This document shows positions 43,278 to 51,717 of a stretch of DNA of 64,000 nucleotides, in pieces. Under the pieces are notes generated by a model. That model did not search any database and had not been told where the DNA came from. It was given only the letters and a program-made list of their open reading frames with translations. Position numbers and translations under genes: made by a program. How positions within the stretch are numbered: the first letter of the stretch is position 1; each line of letters begins with the position of its first letter. The stretch is from Muricauda sp. SCSIO 64092 (GTDB lineage: Bacteria > Bacteroidota > Bacteroidia > Flavobacteriales > Flavobacteriaceae), in the NCBI RefSeq assembly GCF_023016285.1, contig NZ_CP095413.1, forward strand, positions 5,098,501-5,162,500, in the 5' to 3' direction.

Positions 43278-44333
43278 ATGGGTGAAGCAAAAATTATTGG
43301 AGTGTCCAAAGCACTTCCCAAATATTCGAGGACTACCAAGGAGATCATCCCTTTTGTCAATCTATGGCTTGGCGACCAAGAAGAGCGTTTTCGGAGAAAG
43401 GTGGTCAAAATTTTTGAAGGGGCCGGTGTGGGCAAACGATATGGTATCATGTCCATAGAAAAGGTTTTTACTGCCACATCTTTTGAGGATAAAAACAATG
43501 TTTATGCCCAAGCAGCAAAGGAATTGGGAACAAAGGCCCTGCAATCCGCCCTAGAGGATTCCAATTGGGAGCCGGACTCCCTGGATTACATCATTACGGT
43601 AAGCTGCACGGGCATTATGATCCCTTCATTGGATGCCTACCTGGTGAATGCGCTACAATTGCGCCAGGATATCGTAAGGCTTCCGGTTACTGAAATGGGT
43701 TGTGCGGCCGGAGTCTCCGGAATGATCTATGCCGCAAATTTTTTACGGTCCAATCCTGGTAAACGCGCAGCAATAATCGCGCTGGAAAGCCCAACAGCGA
43801 CCTTTCAACTCAATGATTATTCCATGGCCAATATGGTCAGTGCCGCAATTTTTGGTGATGGAGCGGCCTGTGTTCTGTTATCATCCAGAGTGTCGGATAA
43901 GGGGCCAAAAATAGTGGGTGAAGGCATGTACCATTTTTATGATGCCATTGGGATGATGGGTTTTGATTTGACCAATACCGGTCTTAAAATGATTCTGGAT
44001 CCAAAGGTTCCCGAGACTATTGAAGAACATTTTCCACTTTTGACCAATCCGTTTTTGGAAGGACTGGGCTCAACAATTGAAAGGGTAAACCATCTTATTT
44101 TTCATCCCGGAGGAAGAAAGATTGTGCAAACCGTTGAAGAACTGTTTGGAAAATTGGGCAAGAATATAGATTTGACACGGAAGGTCCTCAGGGAGTACGG
44201 GAACATGAGCAGTGCAACCGTACTCTATGTACTGGAGGAATTTATGAAAAAGGATGTACCAAAAGGGGAACAGGGGTTGATTTTAAGTTTTGGGCCCGGT
44301 TTTTCCGCCCAGCGTGTTTTAATTGAATGGTAA
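43278..44333 (+). CDS. Type III polyketide synthase
   Basis: A 351-residue chalcone/stilbene synthase-family enzyme. The Cys-His-Asn triad is Cys142 (EMGCAAGVSG), His276 (LIFHPGG) and Asn309 (YGNMSS). The length and the lack of an N-terminal extension match the bacterial alkylresorcinol/alkylpyrone synthases (ArsB, SrsA). It would extend an acyl starter with malonyl units and cyclise it; an ACP and KS in the same cluster suggest the starter comes from a dedicated acyl carrier. The stop overlaps the SDR start as TAATG. Confidence 0.94.
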   Translation: MGEAKIIGVSKALPKYSRTTKEIIPFVNLWLGDQEERFRRKVVKIFEGAGVGKRYGIMSIEKVFTATSFEDKNNVYAQAAKELGTKALQSALEDSNWEPDSLDYIITVSCTGIMIPSLDAYLVNALQLRQDIVRLPVTEMGCAAGVSGMIYAANFLRSNPGKRAAIIALESPTATFQLNDYSMANMVSAAIFGDGAACVLLSSRVSDKGPKIVGEGMYHFYDAIGMMGFDLTNTGLKMILDPKVPETIEEHFPLLTNPFLEGLGSTIERVNHLIFHPGGRKIVQTVEELFGKLGKNIDLTRKVLREYGNMSSATVLYVLEEFMKKDVPKGEQGLILSFGPGFSAQRVLIEW

Positions 44334-45124
44334 TGGCAACAATCACCAAGGGGCATCCATGGGCATTGATTTTGGGGGGCAGTACCGGACTGGGACTGGC
44401 CACTGCCAAAAAGTTGGGCTCCAAGGGCTTTAATATTATAATTATACACAGGGACAGAAAGTCTGATTTAGAGAAAATTAACTCCTCTTTTCAAGAGATT
44501 ACTTTAAATAAGGTGCAATGTGTAAGCTTTAATATGGATGCCACCAACCCAGAGAGACAAAAGAGCCTGGTACAAGAGATTACGGCTGTTTTAAAAGACG
44601 ATAAAGTAAAGGTTTTGGTCCATAGTATTGCGAAGGGAAATGTAAAGCCGATGTATGCCGCTGGAACGGGTGAATTGGAAGGTCAGGATTTTCAATTGAC
44701 CATTCAAGCCATGGCCACAAGTTTGTACGATTGGACCAAACTGCTGGTGAAGAATCAAGTCTTTTCCAGAGATGCAAGGATCATTGCCTTTACCAGCGAG
44801 GGAAGTACAAAGGCTTGGCCCAACTACGCAGCCGTCTCCGCGGCAAAGGCCGCTATTGAAGCAATAGTTCGGAGTATTGCATTGGAATTTGCGCCTTTGG
44901 GGCTAAAGGCCAATTGTATACAGGCAGGTGTTACCGATACCAAATCCTTACGATTGATTCCTGGCAGTGATCAATTGATTCGGGAAACCCTTCGTCGAAA
45001 TCCAAATAAAAGGTTGACCACTCCGGAAGATGTGGCCAATGTGGTATATTTATTAAGCACTCCCGAAGCTTCCTGGATTACGGGTACCGTAATTAAGGTG
45101 GACGGCGGGGAAAGCCTTCAATAA
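44333..45124 (+). CDS. SDR, enoyl-ACP reductase-like (FabI/FabL type)
   Basis: A 263-residue Rossmann-fold short-chain reductase with ALILGGSTGLGLATAKKLG, a His in VHSIAKG and the catalytic Tyr-x6-Lys YAAVSAAK, the spacing of enoyl-ACP reductases rather than the Tyr-x3-Lys of ketoreductases. C-terminal WITGTVIKVDGG is SDR-typical. It probably reduces an enoyl intermediate on the ACP; a ketoreductase role cannot be excluded. The ATG at 44333 shares TAATG with the PKS stop; an ATG at 44327 also exists. Confidence 0.85.
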   Translation: MATITKGHPWALILGGSTGLGLATAKKLGSKGFNIIIIHRDRKSDLEKINSSFQEITLNKVQCVSFNMDATNPERQKSLVQEITAVLKDDKVKVLVHSIAKGNVKPMYAAGTGELEGQDFQLTIQAMATSLYDWTKLLVKNQVFSRDARIIAFTSEGSTKAWPNYAAVSAAKAAIEAIVRSIALEFAPLGLKANCIQAGVTDTKSLRLIPGSDQLIRETLRRNPNKRLTTPEDVANVVYLLSTPEASWITGTVIKVDGGESLQ

Positions 45125-45564
45125 TGACAGCAGAGGAAATCATTGGCCATTTGCCGTACGACTATCCTTTTCTTTTTGTGGATGTCTTGAACAAGGTTGA
45201 TGGGGCAGGTTGTGAGGGGCAATATACCTTCCGGTCGGATCTGCCCTTTTACCAAGGGCACTTCAAGACCCTTCCCGTAACTCCCGGGGTTATTTTAACG
45301 GAATGCTGTGCACAGATCGGTTTGGTGTGTTTGGGAATCCATCTCATGGGAAAAGAACTGGATACTTCCGTTCAAATAGCGCTTTCAAGTACTCAGATGG
45401 ATTTTCTGCTACCGGTGTTCCCCGACGAAACCGTAACGGTTTTCTCCGAAAAAATCTATTTTCGATTCCATAAACTAAAGTGTAAGGTGTCCATGCGAAA
45501 CAGTGCTGGAAAGATGGTCTGCAGAGGCGTTCTTTCCGGAATGTTCAAAATCAAGGCAACATGA
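45124..45564 (+). CDS. FabZ-like hotdog dehydratase
   Basis: A 146-residue single hotdog domain related to FabZ/FabA: LPYDYPFLFVDVL near the start and the active-site stretch FYQGHFKTLPVTPGVILTE with the catalytic His and Glu. It would dehydrate 3-hydroxyacyl-ACP in the starter pathway. TAATG at the start and ATGA overlap at the end couple it to both neighbours. Confidence 0.88.
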   Translation: MTAEEIIGHLPYDYPFLFVDVLNKVDGAGCEGQYTFRSDLPFYQGHFKTLPVTPGVILTECCAQIGLVCLGIHLMGKELDTSVQIALSSTQMDFLLPVFPDETVTVFSEKIYFRFHKLKCKVSMRNSAGKMVCRGVLSGMFKIKAT

Positions 45565-46829
45565 GGAATAGGGTGGTAGTGACTGGGATGGGGGTATGTG
45601 CCCCCAATGGAATAGGATTGCCTGCCTTTGGGGAATCGCTCTCCACAGGGAAGTCCGGAATTGCATGGATTGACGAACTAAAAAGACTAAAATTCTCATG
45701 CCAAATAGCTGGCTTGCCTAATATTGGTGTGATAAATTTGAATGATTACTTCACCAGTGTTCAATTAAAAGGGTTAAACTCCAATGGACTTGTCTATGGG
45801 GTTATTGCCGGAATGGATGCCTGGCAAGATGCCGGTTTACGAATTGCTGATGCTCCGGACTGGGACAGTGGAACCGTTTTTGGAACGGGTATCCTGGGAG
45901 TGGATAAATTTAGGGAAGCCATTTATAAGGTCGATGCCGGTGAGGTAAGGCGCTTGGGAAGCACTACCGTTGTACAGACCATGGCCAGTGGCATTAGCGC
46001 CTTTTTGGGAGGAAAATTGGGATTGGGGAATCAAGTTACGACCAATTCGTCGGCATGTACCACAGGTACGGAAGCCGTATTGATGGGTTATGATACCATT
46101 GCAAACGGAAAGGCAAAACGGATGCTGGTAGGGAGTTGTAGTGATAGTGGACCTTATGTTTGGGGTGGTTTTGATGCGATGCGTATTTTGCCCACAAAAT
46201 TCAATGATACCCCTACCAAGGCCAGTAGGCCAATGAGTGCCACAGCTTCGGGATTTGTGCCCGGAAGTGGTGCCGGAGCCTTGGTTTTGGAGTCCCTTGA
46301 CAGTGCATTGCAGCGCAAGGCCAAAATTTATGCAGAAATTATGGGGGGTGCCGTAAACAGTGGTGGTCATCGTAATGGGGGAAGTATTACGGCAGCCAAT
46401 CCCGTTGGGGTACAAAAATGTATTTCAATGGCCATTGAAAATTCTGGGATCAATGGAAAAGATGTGGATGCCATTAATGGCCATTTAACGGCTACAACGA
46501 AAGATCCGGATGAAATTGGTAATTGGAGCATGGCCTTGGGAAGATCGGGGCTCGATTTTCCTTACATCAATAGTTTTAAAGGGCATTTTGGACACTGTTT
46601 GGCGGCTTCGGGGAGTATTGAGTGCGTGGGTACGGTACTGCAATTTAAGGCCAAGCAATTGTTTGGGACCTTGAATTGTGAAGATGTTCATCCTAAAATA
46701 TTGGAGGTCGCGGACCAATCCAAAATAGTGGCACAAACCCTAGCGTATCAACCAAAAATTATTGCCAAAGCAAGTTTTGGTTTTGGGGACGTTAATGCCT
46801 GTGTTATTTTTAAGGCCTATTTGCAATAA
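45561..46829 (+). CDS. FabF-like beta-ketoacyl-ACP synthase
   Basis: A 422-residue ketosynthase II-type enzyme with the Cys-His-His triad: Cys166 (TTNSSACTTGTE), His308 (INGHLTATTKDPDE) and His345 (FKGHFGHCLAASGS). Divergence from house-keeping FabF (Ile-Asn-Gly-His instead of Asn-Ala-His-Gly) suggests a dedicated KS. It condenses malonyl-ACP with the growing acyl chain. The ACP gene follows 5 bases downstream. Confidence 0.9.
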   Translation: MRNRVVVTGMGVCAPNGIGLPAFGESLSTGKSGIAWIDELKRLKFSCQIAGLPNIGVINLNDYFTSVQLKGLNSNGLVYGVIAGMDAWQDAGLRIADAPDWDSGTVFGTGILGVDKFREAIYKVDAGEVRRLGSTTVVQTMASGISAFLGGKLGLGNQVTTNSSACTTGTEAVLMGYDTIANGKAKRMLVGSCSDSGPYVWGGFDAMRILPTKFNDTPTKASRPMSATASGFVPGSGAGALVLESLDSALQRKAKIYAEIMGGAVNSGGHRNGGSITAANPVGVQKCISMAIENSGINGKDVDAINGHLTATTKDPDEIGNWSMALGRSGLDFPYINSFKGHFGHCLAASGSIECVGTVLQFKAKQLFGTLNCEDVHPKILEVADQSKIVAQTLAYQPKIIAKASFGFGDVNACVIFKAYLQ

Positions 46830-46834
46830 ATGTT

Positions 46835-47095
46835 ATGAAAAAGGAAATAAAGGAACGCTATGACCTGCTCAAAGGTATTGTGGAGCAGTATTTGCCCGAT
46901 GATGTTGAGGCCTCAACCATTACTATGGAAAGCCACTTCATCCAAGAGTTGAACATCAATTCTGCCAATCTGGTGGATATTGTACTGGATGTGGAGGACG
47001 CTTTTGATATCATGCTCGAAAATGATGATATGGATGGAATGCAGACCGTTTCGGATGCATTGGGAATCATTGATCGGAAGATTTCGGAAAAATAG
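46835..47095 (+). CDS. Acyl carrier protein
   Basis: An 86-residue acidic ACP. The prosthetic-group serine is Ser43 in INSANLVDIVLDVEDAF; it aligns with the DSL motif, with Asn in place of the Asp and Ala for Leu, so the classic DSL is modified. The rest of helix II and III matches. It probably carries the starter chain for the neighbouring KS and PKS genes. Confidence 0.87.
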   Translation: MKKEIKERYDLLKGIVEQYLPDDVEASTITMESHFIQELNINSANLVDIVLDVEDAFDIMLENDDMDGMQTVSDALGIIDRKISEK

Positions 47096-47101
47096 TATTC
47101 C

Positions 47102-47326
47102 ATGAGCAACAAAAGAAAATGGTTATTCACTGGAGGTTTGGGCGCCTCACTTTTTGGATTTGGGGTTTGCGCTGTGTTGGAAAGTGCCTTTTTAAAGCAC
47201 TCAGGGGCCCTGTGGTATGTTTGGACGGTATTGGGGACACTTTCCCTTGCTTCCATGGTCCTGGGCATTGTGCTGCTCATTAAGGCAGGTTTTATGGAGA
47301 AGGATATTAAAAAGGGCAGTCAATGA
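47102..47326 (+). CDS. Small two-helix membrane protein
   Basis: A 74-residue protein with two predicted membrane helices (about 9-28 and 37-62) and a basic end KKGSQ. I do not recognise it. It lies 6 bases after the ACP gene and overlaps the next by 4 bases (ATGA), so it belongs to the polyketide operon; membrane residence fits a lipid product. Confidence 0.7.
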   Translation: MSNKRKWLFTGGLGASLFGFGVCAVLESAFLKHSGALWYVWTVLGTLSLASMVLGIVLLIKAGFMEKDIKKGSQ

Positions 47327-47745
47327 ATCAGTTCTGGACATGGGCAAGGCCCAAATTGACCGTGGATAAAAGATTGCTATTCACCTACTGCGTAGTATAC
47401 TTCATTTGGGGCATGGCCATGAACTGGGTCGGGCAACAATTGGAAATTGCACGTTTTACGTATTGGTGGCAGGTAATTACGTGCTACATCCTTTACATGG
47501 TGCCCATATCGCTATTGCTCCGGGGGTTGCCATTTCATATGCAGTATGCTTACGGCCTGATTGCTATGGGATTATTGGAGTTCGGGGGGTACGCATTGGA
47601 AACTTCCTATGCGTATCCCAACAATCTTCTTGACCAAGTTTTTAACGAGCGAAACTTTAGTTTGGGAATGGCCCTGTTTTTTGCCCTTTATTTTCCCCTG
47701 GGAAATAAGCTCGTTTCCAAAATGTATAACGTGCTCTTTGGATAA
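47323..47745 (+). CDS. Four-helix membrane protein
   Basis: A 140-residue hydrophobic protein with about four membrane helices (near 19-38, 48-68, 75-92, 113-132). It is not recognised. Coupled by ATGA overlap to the preceding gene; likely the last gene of the polyketide operon, perhaps helping to position or export the lipid. Confidence 0.7.
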   Translation: MNQFWTWARPKLTVDKRLLFTYCVVYFIWGMAMNWVGQQLEIARFTYWWQVITCYILYMVPISLLLRGLPFHMQYAYGLIAMGLLEFGGYALETSYAYPNNLLDQVFNERNFSLGMALFFALYFPLGNKLVSKMYNVLFG

Positions 47746-47887
47746 ACGACTTCGTATTCATCGGGAAAATCGAAAGCTCATCGAAACATCCATAGGCTTG
47801 GGCCAGTTCAGGTATCGACCAAATGTACCTTATTATAGATGAGAAACCGCAAAACCATGGTTTTCTGGTTTTTAACTAAGGTCACCT

Positions 47888-47895
47888 TACTTTTG
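47888..47895 (+). promoter_or_regulatory. -7 element before 47917 gene
   Basis: TACTTTTG matches TAnnTTTG, 21 bases before the ATG. The -33 box is poor. Confidence 0.35.
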
Positions 47896-47916
47896 GGTTG
47901 AGAACACTATATTTAA

Positions 47917-48264
47917 ATGGGAAAATACTTTTTTACCTGTGCCATGATGGTATTGGGTATGCATTTGGGCTATGCACAGCATACCAAAAAGGCGGAAATG
48001 TTAGAACAGCGAAAAGCGTTCAGTGATCGAACCATGTTCCAACGTTTTGAACGTGAAATGGTGCCCACCGCAGCGGAGCGTACAAGAAAAAGGGAAAAAA
48101 TCAAGGCAAGGCGGGATGTACTACTTACAATCATAGATACTTCCCAAATACGGCCTGAATTGAAATTGAGACTGAAAAACGACGTGTTGGACGACCCGTT
48201 TTCCAATAGGCTGCGCAAGTTTATGGAGAAACACAAGCTTAAAGAGATTGTTTTAGCGCACTAA
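47917..48264 (+). CDS. Small exported hypothetical protein
   Basis: A 115-residue protein with a signal peptide (about 1-20, ending GYAQ) and a very basic, charged helical mature part (KAEMLEQRKAFSDRTMF, RTRKREKIKARRDVLL). Not recognised. Its last 12 bases overlap the convergent yceI-like gene. Confidence 0.65.
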   Translation: MGKYFFTCAMMVLGMHLGYAQHTKKAEMLEQRKAFSDRTMFQRFEREMVPTAAERTRKREKIKARRDVLLTIIDTSQIRPELKLRLKNDVLDDPFSNRLRKFMEKHKLKEIVLAH

Positions 48265-48771
48265 ATCGAACTTAAAATAGACCAAGACCAAGTTATCTTT
48301 CTGTTTTTTCTTGATGTTGATGTCAAACTCGGAACTATAAAGACTTGCTTTTCCCGTTAAACCCTTGGAAGACTTTTTCATGGTAATTACAAAAGGTTTT
48401 GTAATGCCCTTTATCGTAAGATTGCCACTTACCAGATATTGGTCTCCCTGTTTTTGGATACTGGAACTTTTAAAACGGATTCTTGGATGGTCCTTGGCGT
48501 TGAAATAGCGGGAGCTTCTTAAGGACCAATTTCTCAAGCCGTTATTGGTATCCAGCGTGGAAACGGCTACCGAACCTTCAAAGAATGAATTCTCCAGGTC
48601 GCCCCAGTCAATTTTGGAGGAGGATGTAAAACCGGCAATACTTCCCTTTACCTTTTTTGCAGGAAATTCAAATGTAATGCTGGCCGTTTCAATTTTTGCC
48701 TCTTGGGCCTGAGGCCCAAGTATTGGAAAACCAATTGCTATGAGATAAAACAGAACCGATAAACGCTTCAT
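48253..48771 (-). CDS. YceI-family periplasmic protein
   Basis: A 172-residue YceI-domain protein: signal peptide, then beta-rich domain with SITFEFPAKKVKGSIAGF, RSSRYFNAKDHPRIRFKS and LTIKGITKPFVITM, the family pattern. YceI proteins form lipocalin-like barrels and bind isoprenoid lipids such as polyprenyl quinones in some cases. I start at 48771 (MKRLSVLFY). The overlap with the convergent gene is 12 bases. Confidence 0.93.
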   Translation of the reverse strand: MKRLSVLFYLIAIGFPILGPQAQEAKIETASITFEFPAKKVKGSIAGFTSSSKIDWGDLENSFFEGSVAVSTLDTNNGLRNWSLRSSRYFNAKDHPRIRFKSSSIQKQGDQYLVSGNLTIKGITKPFVITMKKSSKGLTGKASLYSSEFDINIKKKQKDNLVLVYFKFDLVR

Positions 48772-48820
48772 GAATGGATTTTTGGTACTTAGTCCCAAAA
48801 GGCAATTTAAAACTTACAGG

Positions 48821-49123
48821 CTAATGTGACTTCATTTTTTCCTTTTTTTTGGAGAGTTGCCTTTCCAAATCGTTAATGGATTCCTGGATGGATGCTTCAA
48901 AACTTTTGGTGTTGGCTTCTGCAAAAAGTAGAGGCCCTGGAACACTTAGTTGAATTTTACAAATTTTACCACTCATTGGCGAACTGGTATTCTGAATTCT
49001 CAAAAAAACATGGGCCTGAACGATAAAATCATATTTAGACTCCATTTTGTTTAACTTTTTCACAATTAAGGCTTCCAATCGTTCGCTCGCTTTTACTCCA
49101 TCATATTCAAAAGTGATGTTCAT
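48821..49123 (-). CDS. HPF/RaiA-like ribosome-associated protein
   Basis: A 100-residue protein of the short HPF/YfiA fold: NITFEYDGVKASERLEALIVKKLNKM, then AHVFLRIQ and a C-terminal helix ending in basic KKKEKMKSH. It binds the 30S A/P-site region and helps to silence or store ribosomes under stress. ATG at 49123. Confidence 0.9.
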   Translation of the reverse strand: MNITFEYDGVKASERLEALIVKKLNKMESKYDFIVQAHVFLRIQNTSSPMSGKICKIQLSVPGPLLFAEANTKSFEASIQESINDLERQLSKKKEKMKSH

Positions 49124-49317
49124 ATACCTAAAAATTTAAAAGGTTAATTCAAAATCAGGAAAACACTATAAAGGCTGAATTACCCTATGGTTAAGTTTCC
49201 ATTAAGTCAAAACTAGGGGATGTTAAAGTTTAAAAAGATGACATTGGTCATGTTCATTCGCTATAGGATAATTCGTAAATTAGATAGGGAAAATGTGATC
49301 AAACCTAATTTTAGTAA

Positions 49318-49638
49318 ATGACAACAGACAACATAGCCACTAACCTGGACGAACTCACTATGAAGTTGGAGCGAAACCATAGACAGGTATTGCACCTGAT
49401 CAAAAAGTTGTGTTCCTATCGCTACGAACCGAAAAACTACGATTGCTATATAAAGCTACGGGATTTACAAAAGGGATTCAAGGATTTGGCAAGTGACCAA
49501 ATGCAACTTTTTGATAAAATTCAGCAACACGGTGTAAATGCAACCGAAGCAAAACAGCTTATGGATGAGGCCGCGACCAGGTTCATTGTTTTGGAAAAGT
49601 TAATGGCACAGTACATATTGGACATCAACGGGTACTAA
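49318..49638 (+). CDS. Small helical hypothetical protein
   Basis: A 106-residue protein with a helical, mildly charged composition and no signal or membrane segment. Not recognised. It lies before the universal stress protein gene on the same strand (about 90 bases), so both may respond to stress. Confidence 0.7.
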   Translation: MTTDNIATNLDELTMKLERNHRQVLHLIKKLCSYRYEPKNYDCYIKLRDLQKGFKDLASDQMQLFDKIQQHGVNATEAKQLMDEAATRFIVLEKLMAQYILDINGY

Positions 49639-49728
49639 TTTTTTTACTATAAATAAAAGTAATGCTATTGATAAAGAAAGTTTTATATTCATTAATGCGG
49701 TAATTACCTATATTTGAAAAAAATTGAG

Positions 49729-50193
49729 ATGGTACACTCTAAAATTCTTTTACTCACCAATCTTGAGCCCGAATCGGCCTCACTAATGAAGATGGCCATT
49801 GGGATGTCCAATGAAAAGGGCTCAAAACTATCCATCCTGCACGTAAAGACGCCTTTGTCCGTAGTGAATATGGAAAACCAATTAACGGCAAAGCGGGCCA
49901 TCTATGATGATCATCGCACTACACTGAAGAAATTGGAGGAGTTATTATCACCGATCCCACTGCATCGGAATGTAACTTTGGAGGTTAGGTATGGACATTT
50001 AAAGAGTACCGTTAAAGAGTATGCCAAGGAATATGGTCCAGATATTATTATTGTAGGGTCAAAAAAACCCAAAAGATTGGCCTTTATGGGTGACGGACTG
50101 GTCAACTGGTTGACCAAAAAATTCAAAAACATCATTGTGGCCAACCCGGACGAATCTTTGCGCCTGCAGATCAAACAGTTGGTCATCCAATAA
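49729..50193 (+). CDS. Universal stress protein (UspA fold)
   Basis: A 154-residue single Usp domain: ILLLTNLEPES at the start, then IIIVGSKKPKRLAFMG, a form of the ATP-binding G-x2-G-x9-G(S/T) motif with the final site changed to DGLVNWL. This divergence suggests it may not bind ATP. The ATG at 49729 is preferred over TTG 49714. A TATATTTG (49709-49716) lies just upstream and could be its -7 element. Confidence 0.83.
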   Translation: MVHSKILLLTNLEPESASLMKMAIGMSNEKGSKLSILHVKTPLSVVNMENQLTAKRAIYDDHRTTLKKLEELLSPIPLHRNVTLEVRYGHLKSTVKEYAKEYGPDIIIVGSKKPKRLAFMGDGLVNWLTKKFKNIIVANPDESLRLQIKQLVIQ

Positions 50194-50250
50194 TTTTCAA
50201 AACTTTCCGTGTTGGAATTATTGTATTTTTAGCATTTTTAAATAAATGCT

Positions 50251-51452
50251 ATGACTGCAAAGTGTTCCTGTTTTCTGTTCTGTTTTTCTGCCTTTTTGCT
50301 TTTGTTTACGGGCTCTTGTAAGCATCCGAATAAAAATTCAACGGCCGAGGAAGTATTCCAAAGCGGGGCAGTAGGCGATACCAGCCTAAAACTGAATACC
50401 CTTAGATTACCGGAAGGTTTTCAAATAACCACTTTTGCCGAGCGCATAGATGGCGCACGTTCTATGGCACTGGGAGACAAGGGCACCCTTTTTGTCGGTT
50501 CCAGAACGGAAAATACCCTCTATGCCGTTATTGATGGTGATTCGGATCATAAGGCGGACCAAATTATGGTATTGGATACTACCCTTAACACCCCCAATGG
50601 AGTTGCTTTTAAGGATGGATCCCTATATGTTGCCGAGGTCAATAGGCTATTGCGCTATGATGCCATTGAAGAAAATTTGGACCAGCTTCCCGAACCCGTG
50701 GTGATTTATGATGACTATCCGGATGAATTTCATCACGGTTGGAAATATATTGCTTTTGGACCTGATGAAAAGCTCTATGTTCCTGTTGGCGCTCCCTGCA
50801 ATATTTGTGATAGCGCTGTTGTGGACAAGCGTTTTGCCTCCATAACCCGCATGGACCCCGATGGCGGTAATCGGGAGATTGTTGCCCACGGGGTTCGAAA
50901 TACGGTAGGATTTACCTGGCACCCCCAAACCAAGGAATTATGGTTTACGGATAATGGTCGGGACATGATGGGGATGACGTTCCGCCCTGTGAGTTGAACC
51001 GGTTGGGGGAAACAGGGCAACATTTTGGATATCCCTTTTGCCATGGAAGCTCCGTAGTGGATCCGGAATTTGGAAATGATAAAAGTTGTGAAGACTATGT
51101 GCCTCCGATCCAGGACCTTGGGGCGCACGTGGCCCCATTGTCCGTGAAGTTCTATGAGGGTACCATGTTTCCGGAGTCGTATAAAAAATATGCCTTTATT
51201 GCGGAACATGGTTCCTGGAACCGGTCCAAAAAGGTGGGATATCGCATTTCATTGGTAGAATTGGATGGAAATACGGCTGTTGGATATACCACTTTTATCG
51301 ATGGCTGGTTGGATGAAGAAAGTCAAGAACGATGGGGCAGGCCCGTGGATATCCTATTTCTGGAAGATGGATCAATGCTGATTTCCGACGATTTTGGTGA
51401 TGCCATTTATAGGGTAACCTACAAGGACAATTCCATAGCTATGGTGGAATAG
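50251..51452 (+). pseudogene. Frameshifted sorbosone-dehydrogenase-like lipoprotein
   Basis: Two overlapping ORFs encode one PQQ/sorbosone-dehydrogenase-like beta-propeller lipoprotein (lipobox LLFTGSC). The first (50251-50997, 248 residues) runs to WFTDNGRDMMG and then shifts to MTFRPVS-stop; the second (from about 50994) resumes with ELNRLGETGQHFGYPFCHG. Reading with one extra G in the run at 50970-50973 restores the expected GRDMMGDDVPPCELNR junction. The simplest reading is loss of one G from a five-G run, i.e. a recent frameshift or a sequencing error. If real, only the first 240 residues are made and the protein is probably inactive. Confidence 0.8.
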
Positions 51453-51717
51453 CCCACACTCCATTTCGGAAGCGTTATCCATGCCAACCTATGGTCATGG
51501 CATGACGCTTCAATATGAAGTAGTATCGATGGCCTTGTTCTTTTAAAAAATAAGATGCCCTCTTGCCCAATTAATAGCTTCATAGTTAGGGGCTTACTTT
51601 TTTGAAATAGTACAATATATGGGAAGGGGATTATTTTCCTCTTACAGCGGTAATCCGTAGGTGGTATTTTTTCGTACATCCAACAATCATCGACCAGAAT
51701 TTTAGTTTTTTTGCGAA

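Noticed and set aside
46835..47095. ACP with an absent phosphopantetheine serine
   Set aside because: Alignment puts Ser43 in NSANLVD at the expected position, so the carrier is likely functional despite the lost Asp.
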